In this document: piece by piece, positions 17,328-26,389 of the stretch
Numbering within the stretch: position 1 is the first letter of the stretch
Layout of the letters: the number at the start of each line of letters is the position of its first letter
From: DATKHR01 sp035510155
Lineage (GTDB): Bacteria; Acidobacteriota; Vicinamibacteria; Vicinamibacterales; CAVVIG01
Length of the DNA: 64,000 bases
Assembly (NCBI GenBank): GCA_035510155.1
Contig: DATKHR010000088.1
Location: 1 to 64,000, forward strand
Direction: 5' to 3'
Program-made: the position numbers and the translations under genes
The notes under the pieces: model-generated
What the model was told of the DNA's origin: nothing
The model's database searches: none
Seen by the model: the letters and a program-made list of their open reading frames with translations, nothing else

Positions 17328-20300
17328 TTACCGCCCCCCGCTCGTGGTTTTCCGCGCCGGCGCGATGTCCGGAGCCTTGACCGGCTGAGGCACGGTGAGC
17401 GTCAGGTTGTAGCGCGCCAGCGACGTGCTGAGCGAGGACGCCTTCGCGATGACTGCGTTGAGATCGGCGATTGCCTTCGGCGCCTGTGCCCTCGCCTCGC
17501 TGGCTGTGTTGGTCGTCTGCTCGCCGACAACCATTCCGCCCATCAGCGCGCCCTTGGCCTGACCGATCTTCGCGGGAAGGCTCTCCGTGTTGCCGCGTCC
17601 ACCGCCGCCTCCGCCCCGGCCTGCCGGCTGCGTCAGTTTCGGCGCAAGGGCATCGATGTCTTTCTTGACCGCGTCGAACGAGGCCTTCACATCGGCCGGG
17701 ATGTCGGTACGGCCGGCCAGATCGGTGGCCAGTTGATTGAGCTGACGCGTCAGCGACGCATGAGCGGCCGACGCGTCCGTGACACGTCCCTGCAACGCGT
17801 GCAGCTCCATCGCCGCGTCGTACTGGCGCTTGCGCTCGGCGGACGTGAGAACGACTTCCGGATCGTCGTTCACGCGCAGGGTCTTGCTGTCGGCGACCTT
17901 GCCGTCTACGACGAGCTCAATCTTGTAGACGCCTGCAAGCACTAGCGGACCCAATGTTCCGGCTCCGCCAAAGCCAAAGCCGCCCCCGCCACCGCCGGTC
18001 GGCACGGCCGGGCAACCCGCGCCAAAGGGGCTAGTCTCCTGATTCGGGCCCTGCCCGCCAGGCCCCCCCGTCCCCTGTGCCTCCTGTCTTTCCCCTCCTG
18101 CCCTTCCTGCTCCTCCGGCCCTTCCTGGCCCTCCTGTCTCGCCCGCGGCCTGGCCGCGGCCGGCCGGAGCGGGAGGCGCCGGCGCCGGCGGCACGCGCAG
18201 ATCCCAGCATGCGGTCTGAATGCCCGGCTTGTTGCTGTTGGCGAGCACGGGGCCCGAAATCTCACGAACCTGGCGGCCGGCTGCATCTGTGACTCTCAGC
18301 TTGACGTCCTCAACGGGTTTCTTGTTGATCCATGAGAGCACGGCGGCTTGCGGCGGGTTCTCGCCGTAGAAAATCTGATCGCCCCAGAACTCGTAGTTAC
18401 GATCGCGCGCCGGCCGTCGATACGTCGCGTACGGGGGCGGGGAAAACAGCTTCGCGTCCCCACCAGCGCCCTGAGCTGCGGCGTACTCCTGGATCGGTTC
18501 GAGGTGGTCCAGAATCCACAAGGCGCGCCCATGCGTCGCGAGCACCATCGCGTTGTCCCGCGGCTGAATGGTGATTTCATCGATCCGCACCATCGGGAGA
18601 TTGGCCTTGACGCGCGCCCAGCTCCTGCCGCGGTCGATCGACACGAACAGGCCGGTCTCCGCGCCGATATACAGCACATCGGCGTTCCTCTGGTCCTCGG
18701 TGAGCGTTTTGACCACCTCACCTTTGAGATTCCCCGCCGTCGACTGCCACGACTGCCCGTAGTCATGACTCACATAGACATACGTCTCGAAATCATTCTG
18801 CCGATGACCGTCGAACGTCGCATAGACAGTCGCCTCATCGAAGCGGGAGGGCGCGACTTCCGACACCCAGATGCCCTTTGGCAGATTCGGAATATTCCCG
18901 GTGACATTCGTCCACGACCGCCCGCCTTCCCGTGACACCTGCACGTTCCCATCGTCGGTTCCGGCATAGAGCAGGCCGGCACGTTTCGGCGATTCCGCGA
19001 GTGAGACGATGGTCGGCCACGCTTGAATGCCGTCGTTTTTCGCGATCGCGACGTCGCTTCCCTTGACGCCCATCGTGACGATGTCGTCGCGGTTGGCGTT
19101 GGTCGTGATGTCGGTGCCGATGACCTCCCACGTCAGCCCGCGATTCGAAGACCGGTATACCTTGTTGGCCGCGGCGTAAATGATGCTCGGATTGTGCGGC
19201 GACATCACGAGCGGCGTGTCCCAGTTCCACCTGAGCGGCGGCTCGCCCGCCGGCGCCTGCGGCCGCATCGAGATGGATTCCCCGGTGACGCGATCGAGCC
19301 GTACCATGTTGCCATCCTGCGACTCGCTGTAGGCAACCCGGAAATCGGTCGGATCCTGTAGCGCGACGAAACCATCGCCGCCCTGCACGGTGTACCAATG
19401 GAAGCCGGCGATGCCCGCGGCGCCGCGGACGGCGCTCGGACCGCACCAGGCGTAGTTGTCCTGCATGCCTCCGCAGATGTTGTACGGTGTCGCGTTGTCC
19501 ACGCTGACGTGATAGAAGAGCCCGACTGGCAGATTGTGCACGAAGTTCCACGTCCTGGTCTGATCCCAGCTGACGGCCACGCCGCCATCGGTGCCGATGA
19601 TCACATGTTGGGGGTTCATCGGATCGATCCAGATCGCATGCACATCGTCATGGATCGAGGTCGTGGCGTTGTTATTGACACGCTTTCCACCGTCGGTCGT
19701 GAGATGGAGCTTGACGCCGGCATAGATCACGACATCGGCATCGGTCGGGTCCACCCTGACCTGGCTGAAGTACATCGGACGAGGGTTCTCGTCATTCACC
19801 TTCTTCCAGGTCGCTCCCCCATCATCCGATCGATACAGGCCGCTCGCGATGTTGGTGACCGCCGTCGAGAAATTGCTCCGCCCGGGAGGTGGCGGCGGCG
19901 CCTCGTCGGGTTCCGGTGCGCCACCGCGGCCGCCGCGGCCTCCGGTCGGCGCCGGCGCAGGGCCTTCAACGAGCGCGTAGAGAATGTTGCCCCGCTTCCG
20001 ATAGACATCGACGCCGATTCGGCCGAGGGGACCATCCGGGAAGCCGCTGCCCTTAATCTGAGTCCAGTGCTCGCCGCCGTCGGTCGATTTCCACAACCCG
20101 CTGCCGGGCCCGCCTCCGTTCATGCAACACGCGCTTCGGCGACGTTGGTACATCGACGCATAGAGGATCTGGTTATTGGTCGCATCCATCACGAGATCGT
20201 TGGCGCCGGTGTCGTCGTCCACCTTGAGAACGGGCTTCCAGGTCCGGCCGGCGTCGGTCGATTTGTAGACGCCACGCTCGCCTCCGGGGCCCCACAGGCT

Positions 20301-20825
20301 TCCGGTCGCGGCCACGAACACCACGTCGTTGTCACGCGGGTCGATCACGATGCGGTTGATGGCGCGCGACGTCCGCAGCCCCATGTTGGTGAACGTCTTG
20401 CCGCCATCCGTTGACTTGTAGACGCCGTCGCCCCAACCGGTGCTTTGACGGTTGTTCGACTCGCCCGTCCCGACCCAGACGAGATCCGGGTTGCTCTGCG
20501 AGACGGTCACGTCCCCAATCGACATCATGCCGACCTGCTCGAAGACGGGCTCGAATGTCGTGCCCGCATTCGTGGTCTTCCAGACGCCGCCGTGGGCCGC
20601 GCCGACGTAGTAGATCGCCGGATTGGCCTCGTACACCGCCAGATCGGCGATGCGCCCTGACATGGATGCGGGCCCGATCGGACGAAAATGCAGCGCGTCG
20701 AATGGACTCTTGCCCGGCGCGCTCGACGGAGACGAGAGCGCCTGGTCCACGCGACCGACAGCCGTCGGTCCCCCGATGACGGCAACAAGCACGGCCACAA
20801 GGAAGACGAATCGAACCAGCCTCAT
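17328..20825 (-). CDS. Secreted sortilin/BNR-repeat beta-propeller protein
   Basis: 1165 residues after a signal peptide (MRLVRFVFLVAVLVAVIGG). Residues about 35-800 hold many Asp-box/BNR motifs (VWKTTNAGTTFEP, VYKSTDGGKTFTN, LWKSTDGGEHWTQ, VYRSSNRGLTWEV), forming VPS10/sortilin-type propellers. A C-terminal part follows with a Gly/Pro-rich linker (about 895-940) and helical segments. Families of this size are common in Acidobacteriota; binding or glycan hydrolysis is possible, but no catalytic residue is assigned. The ATG at 20823-20825 is preceded by GGGAG at good spacing. It lies 13 bp after the dehydrogenase gene's start side. Confidence 0.85.
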   Translation of the reverse strand: MRLVRFVFLVAVLVAVIGGPTAVGRVDQALSSPSSAPGKSPFDALHFRPIGPASMSGRIADLAVYEANPAIYYVGAAHGGVWKTTNAGTTFEPVFEQVGMMSIGDVTVSQSNPDLVWVGTGESNNRQSTGWGDGVYKSTDGGKTFTNMGLRTSRAINRIVIDPRDNDVVFVAATGSLWGPGGERGVYKSTDAGRTWKPVLKVDDDTGANDLVMDATNNQILYASMYQRRRSACCMNGGGPGSGLWKSTDGGEHWTQIKGSGFPDGPLGRIGVDVYRKRGNILYALVEGPAPAPTGGRGGRGGAPEPDEAPPPPPGRSNFSTAVTNIASGLYRSDDGGATWKKVNDENPRPMYFSQVRVDPTDADVVIYAGVKLHLTTDGGKRVNNNATTSIHDDVHAIWIDPMNPQHVIIGTDGGVAVSWDQTRTWNFVHNLPVGLFYHVSVDNATPYNICGGMQDNYAWCGPSAVRGAAGIAGFHWYTVQGGDGFVALQDPTDFRVAYSESQDGNMVRLDRVTGESISMRPQAPAGEPPLRWNWDTPLVMSPHNPSIIYAAANKVYRSSNRGLTWEVIGTDITTNANRDDIVTMGVKGSDVAIAKNDGIQAWPTIVSLAESPKRAGLLYAGTDDGNVQVSREGGRSWTNVTGNIPNLPKGIWVSEVAPSRFDEATVYATFDGHRQNDFETYVYVSHDYGQSWQSTAGNLKGEVVKTLTEDQRNADVLYIGAETGLFVSIDRGRSWARVKANLPMVRIDEITIQPRDNAMVLATHGRALWILDHLEPIQEYAAAQGAGGDAKLFSPPPYATYRRPARDRNYEFWGDQIFYGENPPQAAVLSWINKKPVEDVKLRVTDAAGRQVREISGPVLANSNKPGIQTACWDLRVPPAPAPPAPAGRGQAAGETGGPGRAGGAGRAGGERQEAQGTGGPGGQGPNQETSPFGAGCPAVPTGGGGGGFGFGGAGTLGPLVLAGVYKIELVVDGKVADSKTLRVNDDPEVVLTSAERKRQYDAAMELHALQGRVTDASAAHASLTRQLNQLATDLAGRTDIPADVKASFDAVKKDIDALAPKLTQPAGRGGGGGGRGNTESLPAKIGQAKGALMGGMVVGEQTTNTASEARAQAPKAIADLNAVIAKASSLSTSLARYNLTLTVPQPVKAPDIAPARKTTSGGR
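18060..18142. repeat. Pyrimidine-rich degenerate repeat in the sortilin-like gene
   Basis: The plus strand is almost all C and T here (words such as CCCTCCTG and CCCTTCCTG recur). Read on the minus strand it gives a collagen-like Gly-rich linker (GGPGRAGG, GGAGRAGG, GTGGPGGQG). It is an in-frame low-complexity expansion. Confidence 0.7.
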
Positions 20826-21065
20826 GAAGCAACTCCCGGAATGATCCTGGTATTGAGCCGGATTTGACGATGCTGGCGGCAGATTACACGGAGACCGCGC
20901 TGGTTTCAATGGAGGCCGCGGCACGACGGCCTTGCCTCCGCCGATCTCCAGTCGCGTGATGACGCAGTAGAGAATAGTCTGCTCCACGCCGCTCATGCCG
21001 CCCTGGCCCCTGAAGATCGTGGCAGAGTCGCTTCAATGACAAGACCGGTACTATAACGTGCGCAG

Positions 21066-22700
21066 ATGTCGACACATTCCATCCGCGCGCGGTCACCTCG
21101 AGGACCTCGGAGAGAAGCCGACGGATTTGAAGATGCCGAACTGGTCACGCTGCGAACCGATCCGGATGTCCTAGCAGCGTTCAAGGAAGACGCCGCACAT
21201 TTTCCAGGCGGTCATCCGCAAGCCATCGCAACGCCCGCGACGGAGGCCGGCGTTGCGCGGATCCTTCGCGCATCGAGCTCCGTGCTCGCTGTCGGGGCGC
21301 AATCGTCGTTGACGGGAGGCGCAACGCCGATGGGCGACGTGGTCATCGCGACGTCGCGCATGAATCGGATCGTGCGAATCTACCGCGACCACGTTCGCGC
21401 GCAGGCCGGCGTCACGCTGACCGATCTCGACGCCGCCCTGCGGCAAAACGGGAGGCACTACCCGCCGGTGCCGACCTTCATGGGCGCCTGCGTCGGCGGT
21501 ATTGCCGCGACCAACGCTGCCGGCGCCGCGACGTTCAAGTACGGGACCACGCGTGCCTGGGTGCGCGGGCTGACCGTGGTGCTGGCAAACGGCGACGTGC
21601 TGGATCTCGAGCGCGGTGAGACGCGCGCTCACCCAGACGGCTATTTCGACATCGAGCTGTCGGATCGGGTCGCGCGAGTTCCGATCCCGCGCTACCGCAT
21701 GCCTGCCGTCCCAAAACTATCGGCCGGCTATTTCGCCGAGCCGGAAATGGATCTCGTCGACCTGTTTGTCGGCTCCGAGGGCACGCTCGGCGTCATCACC
21801 GAGGTGGCGCTTCGCATCCTGCCCGACCGCCCGGCGCCGTGTCTTGCGCTCGTGCCGTTCGATAGACGGCGGGACGCGATCGCGTTTGTTGACGTGATCA
21901 GGCGCGCCGCGATCGAGACCCGGCGCTCGGGCGATCCGCGTGGGATGGACATCGCCGCCATCGAGCACATGGACGCGCGATGCCTGGCGCTGCTGCGGGA
22001 AGACCGGGCGGACCGTTCGTTTGGTGTGGCGATCCCTCGGGCTGACATGGTCCTCCTGGTCACGCTCGAGCTGCCCTCGGGCACGACAGATGCGCAGGCG
22101 TTCGATGAGATCGGCCGTTTCCGTGAGATCGACACGCCTCTCGCCCGTTTCTGTCGTGCCCTGGACGAGTGCGCCGTGCTGGAGCGCGTCGAGATCGCCG
22201 TGCCAGGGGACGAACGGCGCGCCGCACAACTCGTCGGGCTTCGCGAGGCCGTGCCCGCCGCCGTCAACCTGCGCGTCGGACGCGCCAAGTCGACGGTCGA
22301 CGACAGCATCGCAAAGACCGCTGCTGACGTGGTCGTCCCGTTCGACCGGATCGGCCAGCTGCTCGCTCTCTGTGACGAAGAGTTCACGACACGGCGGCTC
22401 GACGGCGCCGTCTGGGGACACATCTCGGACGGCAACCTGCACCCCAACGTGATCCCGAGGTCGCGTGCCGATGTGGAGTCAGGAAAAGAAGCGATCCGGC
22501 GAGTGGGTCAGGAAGCGATCCGGCTTGGTGGATCTCCGCTTGCGGAGCATGGCGTCGGCCGGAATCCGATCAAGCATGAGCTCCTCCGCGAGCTTTATGG
22601 CCCCGACGGTATCGAAGCCATGCGTGCCGTCAAGCGGGCGCTGGACCCCGACTCCAAGCTCGCCCCCGGCGTGATATTTCGAGCGGCAAACGGCGGATGA
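21066..22700 (+). CDS. FAD-linked oxidase (GlcD/D-lactate dehydrogenase type)
   Basis: 544 residues. An N-terminal FAD-binding PCMH domain (about 45-240; AVGAQSSLTGGATPMGD, GTTRAWVRGL) is followed by an FAD-oxidase C-terminal domain (about 260-540) ending with the typical HISDGNLHPN and EHGVGRN motifs. It oxidises a 2-hydroxyacid such as D-lactate or glycolate; there is no Fe-S domain. It is divergent from the sortilin-like gene across 240 bp. A -10-like TATAAC lies at 21052-21057, but no convincing -35 was found. ATG at 21066. Confidence 0.85.
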   Translation: MSTHSIRARSPRGPRREADGFEDAELVTLRTDPDVLAAFKEDAAHFPGGHPQAIATPATEAGVARILRASSSVLAVGAQSSLTGGATPMGDVVIATSRMNRIVRIYRDHVRAQAGVTLTDLDAALRQNGRHYPPVPTFMGACVGGIAATNAAGAATFKYGTTRAWVRGLTVVLANGDVLDLERGETRAHPDGYFDIELSDRVARVPIPRYRMPAVPKLSAGYFAEPEMDLVDLFVGSEGTLGVITEVALRILPDRPAPCLALVPFDRRRDAIAFVDVIRRAAIETRRSGDPRGMDIAAIEHMDARCLALLREDRADRSFGVAIPRADMVLLVTLELPSGTTDAQAFDEIGRFREIDTPLARFCRALDECAVLERVEIAVPGDERRAAQLVGLREAVPAAVNLRVGRAKSTVDDSIAKTAADVVVPFDRIGQLLALCDEEFTTRRLDGAVWGHISDGNLHPNVIPRSRADVESGKEAIRRVGQEAIRLGGSPLAEHGVGRNPIKHELLRELYGPDGIEAMRAVKRALDPDSKLAPGVIFRAANGG

Positions 22701-22724
22701 TGAGCCGCCAGCCCACACCGCGAG

Positions 22725-23369
22725 CTACGACAGAATCAGTGACATCCCGACCAGGGCCAGGCCCGCGACGATTAGCCACGGGGCCACGTCACTCGTCCGG
22801 GGAAAGTGCGCGGCAGCCCCTAATGCGTCGAAATCCTCCGCCGATTCTCCTGGCAGCACAGGGCCCTGCAGTGAACGTTGCAACGCGCGCGCGACCGCCG
22901 ACTGCGCGGCGAACGACTGTGCGATCGCGCCCAACAGAAGCGCCCATCCTCCAGCGAGCATCAGCTTGGTCCCCCACCAACTTCCGGCGCTCATGAAGCG
23001 GGGGGCGAACAGCAGCGTGCCAAGAAAACTCGCGGCCGCGAGCCCGGTCACGAGCCGCAGCCGCCCGATCTCGCGATCGCCGGCCTGACGCAACAGCTCG
23101 AGCTGCAGCGCGCGCTCCATGCGGCGCCGCTCCGCCTCGATCTGCTGGCGCTCGAGCTCCAGGCGCCTCGTATCGCGAGCGAATGCCTCCTTCAGCGAAG
23201 CGACGATCACTCCCGCGAGACGGGCCTCGAGGCCGCCGACCGCCCCGCTTTCGCGGGCGAGCGACTGCGACTCAAGGCCGCCTGCGGCAACCGCCGGGTC
23301 CCTCCGGACTCGAACGAGATCGTGAATGCCGAGAGCCGCGTCGAGGATGCGGAGCCACGGAATCGCCAT
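22725..23369 (-). CDS. Membrane protein with central coiled coil
   Basis: 214 residues, not recognised. A charged helical region (about 55-95, LELERQQIEAERRRMERAL) predicts a coiled coil. Two adjacent hydrophobic spans (about 105-150) and a last one at the C-terminus (APWLIVAGLALVGMSLILS) predict an inner-membrane protein. It ends 24 bp from the convergent FAD oxidase stop and lies just downstream of the M61 peptidase gene on the same strand (8 bp), so they may be co-transcribed. Confidence 0.7.
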   Translation of the reverse strand: MAIPWLRILDAALGIHDLVRVRRDPAVAAGGLESQSLARESGAVGGLEARLAGVIVASLKEAFARDTRRLELERQQIEAERRRMERALQLELLRQAGDREIGRLRLVTGLAAASFLGTLLFAPRFMSAGSWWGTKLMLAGGWALLLGAIAQSFAAQSAVARALQRSLQGPVLPGESAEDFDALGAAAHFPRTSDVAPWLIVAGLALVGMSLILS

Positions 23370-23377
23370 AGACCTAA

Positions 23378-25342
23378 TTATCGAGCAACGAGCGCCACGC
23401 GCGACTTCAGCCAGCGATCGCGGAACCCTCGCTGCTCCGCCGTGAGGCCGCCCGCCGCCTCCGCGGGCACGACCTCGACATGCGGATTGCTCGCCAGCGT
23501 GATCGATGCCGTTTTCGCGCTCCCGCTCCGATCGACGAACGCAATCGTCACAGAGTCTCCTGGTTTGTGTCGGGCGAGCACGGCAGCGACATCCGTGTCA
23601 GCATGGATCTGCTGCCCATCGATCCGGTCGAGCTGATCATCCTGTTCGAGGCCCGATGCATAGAGGGGCCAGGTAGGCGACACGAGCGATACTATCCGGG
23701 CGCGTTGGCCGGAGGAGGCCCCGGCACTGCCGCCCCTCGTCCCTGGAGCGTTCATGCCGTCACGAAAATCGAGTCGCACATCGCCGAGCCATGCGCGACC
23801 CTGGTTTGGCCGGCGGATCGCGAACCCCGCACGCGCGAGGAGCCGCGCATAATCAGCCACCTCGTGCCCCTGGATGTACTTGGCGAAGAAATCGCGAGCA
23901 AACGCCCGGTCGCCGCTTACTTCGGCCAGCGTCGTCTCGGCGTCCTCGATGGTGTACGGCCGATCGACGTAGCCTTCGCGGCTGCCGCCGGGCCGTCCGT
24001 ACTTGCGCCACATTGCCCGCATGAAGTCATCGAGCGACACGCTCCCGTTCCCGCGCTCGCGCAGCGAGAGATCCATCGCGAGCGCGATCGCGGCACCAAA
24101 CGGGTAGTACGAGATAACCGTATTCGACCAATTCGTGCGGTCCACGGGGCGCCCGCCGTCGATGAACGGCGCCATCTGACTCATCTCTTTCGCCGATCTG
24201 ACCGACCGCCCTGCTTCGAGCGTCACGCCGTCGACCAGGCTATTGAGCACGTTCGTCGTCGCGGGCAGGTCGGCGAAACCGGATCGCTGGAGCACAAGCG
24301 GACCGTAGTACTGCGTGAACCCCTCCGCCAGCCACAGCTCGCCCGACAGGTTCGCGCGATCGAAATCGAACGGTTCAAGGCCCTTCGGGCGTATCCGCTC
24401 GACATTCCAGCAATGGAAGAATTCGTGCGCCACGGTGTCCAGCACGTCGCGGCTGTCGCGCGCGAGCGATGAGCGCCCGGTGATCACGGTGCTGTTGCGA
24501 TGTTCCATCCCGTCGAACTCCGCCCACGGCACATAGTCGGCGAGAAAGGTGTATGCTCCTGGCTCGTATTCCGGGAACTCTCCATAAATCGTTTCTTCTT
24601 CGCGAACGATCCGCTCCACGTCTTTCACAAAGCGGTCCAGATCGGCGTCGGTGCCCGTGTGGTGCAGGGCGACCCGGAAGCGCCGCCCGTCGGCGGTGAA
24701 CTCCCGCAGCGCAATCTGACCGAACTCAACGGGGCTGTCCATGAAGTACTGAAGGTTGGCAGCGGTGAACTCGAGCGGCGAGGCTCCGGCATGGAGCTGC
24801 GTCGCGACTCGCCACGTCAGCCCGTCAGGCTGATCGAAGGCAATCGTGATGGGACGATCGTCGAAACCATGCGCCCACATCATCGCCGCGGGAATGTTGA
24901 TGTGCGCGTGGGTCGAATCGACCGCCAGGTATGTGCCGTCCACACGATCACCGTAAATCTTGTACTTGACCGTCACTCTGCCGCCGTGGGCGCGGACGTT
25001 CCACCCGGATGGGTCCGGCCGCGTCGCCGGCAGCTCGCGCAGATCCGACCCAAAAACATGCACGTCGTACACATTCTTCGCAAAGTCGTGCAGCGAGTAG
25101 CGCCCCGGCGACGAGCGGCTCATCCGCAGCTCGAGCGTCTCGGTCTCCACATCCGGGAACGTCGCTTCGATTTGCATCCATCGGTGTTGCGGCTCGGGAA
25201 AGCTCACGCGATACCGGACCGGTGACGCCGCAAGCAGGCTCGCGACGGGCGCCCCACGAGTAATGATCCGGGGGAGGGTCGCCGCAGCAACGAACGGTCC
25301 CAGAATCGCGAGAAACAGTAGGCCAATCGTCAATCGCTTCAT
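23378..25342 (-). CDS. Secreted M61 family (glycyl) aminopeptidase with PDZ domain
   Basis: 654 residues. After a signal peptide (MKRLTIGLLFLAILGPFVAA) comes the M61 N-terminal beta domain, then the zinc motif HEFFHCWN (about 304-311) with the downstream LAEGFTQYYG glutamate helix. The C-terminus is a PDZ domain (about 510-610; PLYASGLEQDDQLDRIDG). The start at 25342 was chosen because the signal peptide begins there; an upstream in-frame extension consists of heptamer-repeat residues (DSELGIR). It is a third secreted peptidase type in this window. Confidence 0.88.
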   Translation of the reverse strand: MKRLTIGLLFLAILGPFVAAATLPRIITRGAPVASLLAASPVRYRVSFPEPQHRWMQIEATFPDVETETLELRMSRSSPGRYSLHDFAKNVYDVHVFGSDLRELPATRPDPSGWNVRAHGGRVTVKYKIYGDRVDGTYLAVDSTHAHINIPAAMMWAHGFDDRPITIAFDQPDGLTWRVATQLHAGASPLEFTAANLQYFMDSPVEFGQIALREFTADGRRFRVALHHTGTDADLDRFVKDVERIVREEETIYGEFPEYEPGAYTFLADYVPWAEFDGMEHRNSTVITGRSSLARDSRDVLDTVAHEFFHCWNVERIRPKGLEPFDFDRANLSGELWLAEGFTQYYGPLVLQRSGFADLPATTNVLNSLVDGVTLEAGRSVRSAKEMSQMAPFIDGGRPVDRTNWSNTVISYYPFGAAIALAMDLSLRERGNGSVSLDDFMRAMWRKYGRPGGSREGYVDRPYTIEDAETTLAEVSGDRAFARDFFAKYIQGHEVADYARLLARAGFAIRRPNQGRAWLGDVRLDFRDGMNAPGTRGGSAGASSGQRARIVSLVSPTWPLYASGLEQDDQLDRIDGQQIHADTDVAAVLARHKPGDSVTIAFVDRSGSAKTASITLASNPHVEVVPAEAAGGLTAEQRGFRDRWLKSRVALVAR

Positions 25343-25343
25343 G

Positions 25344-25364
25344 CGAATCCCTAATTCCGAATCA
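25344..25364. repeat. Three heptamers between agmatinase and M61 genes
   Basis: CGAATCC, CTAATTC and CGAATCA in exact 7-bp register fill the short gap between the agmatinase stop (25362) and the M61 start (25342), in the place of a ribosome-binding site. They are the same word family as the actB arrays. Confidence 0.65.
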
Positions 25365-26372
25365 CGTCCTGGCAGCTCCACCAGCCATCACGCACAGCAG
25401 CTCGAACATGATGTTCGCGGCCAGGAGCGCGGTGATCTGACCCGGCCCGTCGAACGGCGGCGCGACCTCGACGATATCGCCGCCCACGAGCGAGAGACCC
25501 GCCAGGCCGCGCACCAGGCGCTGAGCCTCGTGGCTCGAGAGACCGCCCACTTCCGGCGTTCCCGTGCCGGGCGCAAACGCGGGATCGACGGCGTCGATGT
25601 CGAAAGTGACGTAAGCCGGCCCCGACGCGACCGCGTGGATGCGGTCGACCGTCCACGCGACGCCCTTTTCCTTCACTTGATCGATATCGACCACCGTGAT
25701 GCCATGCTGCCGGTGGAAGTCGAAGTCATCCTCCCCGTACATCGGCCCGCGAATGCCAACCTGAACGAACCGCTTGCCGTCCACGAGCCCTTCCTCGATC
25801 GCGCGTCGGAAAGGCGTGCCGTGAAAATACTTACTGCCAAAATACTCGTCCCATGTGTCGATGTGCGCGTCGAACTGCACGAGCGCGAGCGGGCCGTGAC
25901 GCCCCGCCAACGCGCGAAGAATCGGCAGTGAAACGGAGTGATCGCCGCCGATCACGATCGGGCGCGCCCCGGCTTCTGCGATGGCGCCCACCTGTGTCTT
26001 CACGACATCGAAGCATTTCTCGATATTAATTGGCGGCGCGTCGATGTCTCCCACGTCGGCCACGTTCAACCGATCGAAGGGCGCAACGCCTTGAAAGTAG
26101 TTGTACTGACGGATGAGCGACGACTGGGTGCGGATCTCGCGAGGCCCGAGCCGGGCGCCCGGCCGATACGACGTGCCGCCGTCGAACGGGACGCCGACGA
26201 TGGCGACGTCGAGGCCGCGCGGATCTTCGACATGAGGCAGCCGCATGAAGGTCGCTGGTTGCGCGAAGCGGGGCGATTTGAAAGAGGCGCGCGGTTGGTG
26301 CGGCATCCCGAAATTGTAGTCCTGGCGCTCGGGGCCGTTGGGCCCCGGAGTTGGGGCCCCCGAGTAATACAC
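25362..26372 (-). CDS. Agmatinase/arginase (ureohydrolase) family protein
   Basis: 336 residues with the di-manganese ligand motifs GGDHSV, FDAHIDTWDE and FDIDAVDPAFAPGTGTPE, and substrate-loop features typical of agmatinase (agmatine to putrescine plus urea); a guanidino-acid substrate is possible. The GTG at 26370-26372 has a well-placed GAGG upstream; the in-frame ATG at 26306 is the alternative, because residues 5-15 (GAPTPGPNGPE) come from GC-rich repeat DNA. It is divergent from an amino-acid permease, which supports a shared amino-acid or polyamine role. Confidence 0.85.
   Translation of the reverse strand: MYYSGAPTPGPNGPERQDYNFGMPHQPRASFKSPRFAQPATFMRLPHVEDPRGLDVAIVGVPFDGGTSYRPGARLGPREIRTQSSLIRQYNYFQGVAPFDRLNVADVGDIDAPPINIEKCFDVVKTQVGAIAEAGARPIVIGGDHSVSLPILRALAGRHGPLALVQFDAHIDTWDEYFGSKYFHGTPFRRAIEEGLVDGKRFVQVGIRGPMYGEDDFDFHRQHGITVVDIDQVKEKGVAWTVDRIHAVASGPAYVTFDIDAVDPAFAPGTGTPEVGGLSSHEAQRLVRGLAGLSLVGGDIVEVAPPFDGPGQITALLAANIMFELLCVMAGGAART
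26330..26366. repeat. GGGGCCCC-rich repeat at the agmatinase/permease boundary
   Basis: Three imperfect copies of a GGGGCC(C)-type word, the last reading GGGGCCCCCGAGTAATA. The CCCCCGAG portion joins a GGGCCCC repeat (inverse of the 7571-7630 repeat) to the CGAGTA heptamer family. It lies in the agmatinase N-terminus or the divergent promoter region, depending on which start is used. Confidence 0.5.
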
Positions 26373-26389
26373 GTATAGTTTCCTCGCTC

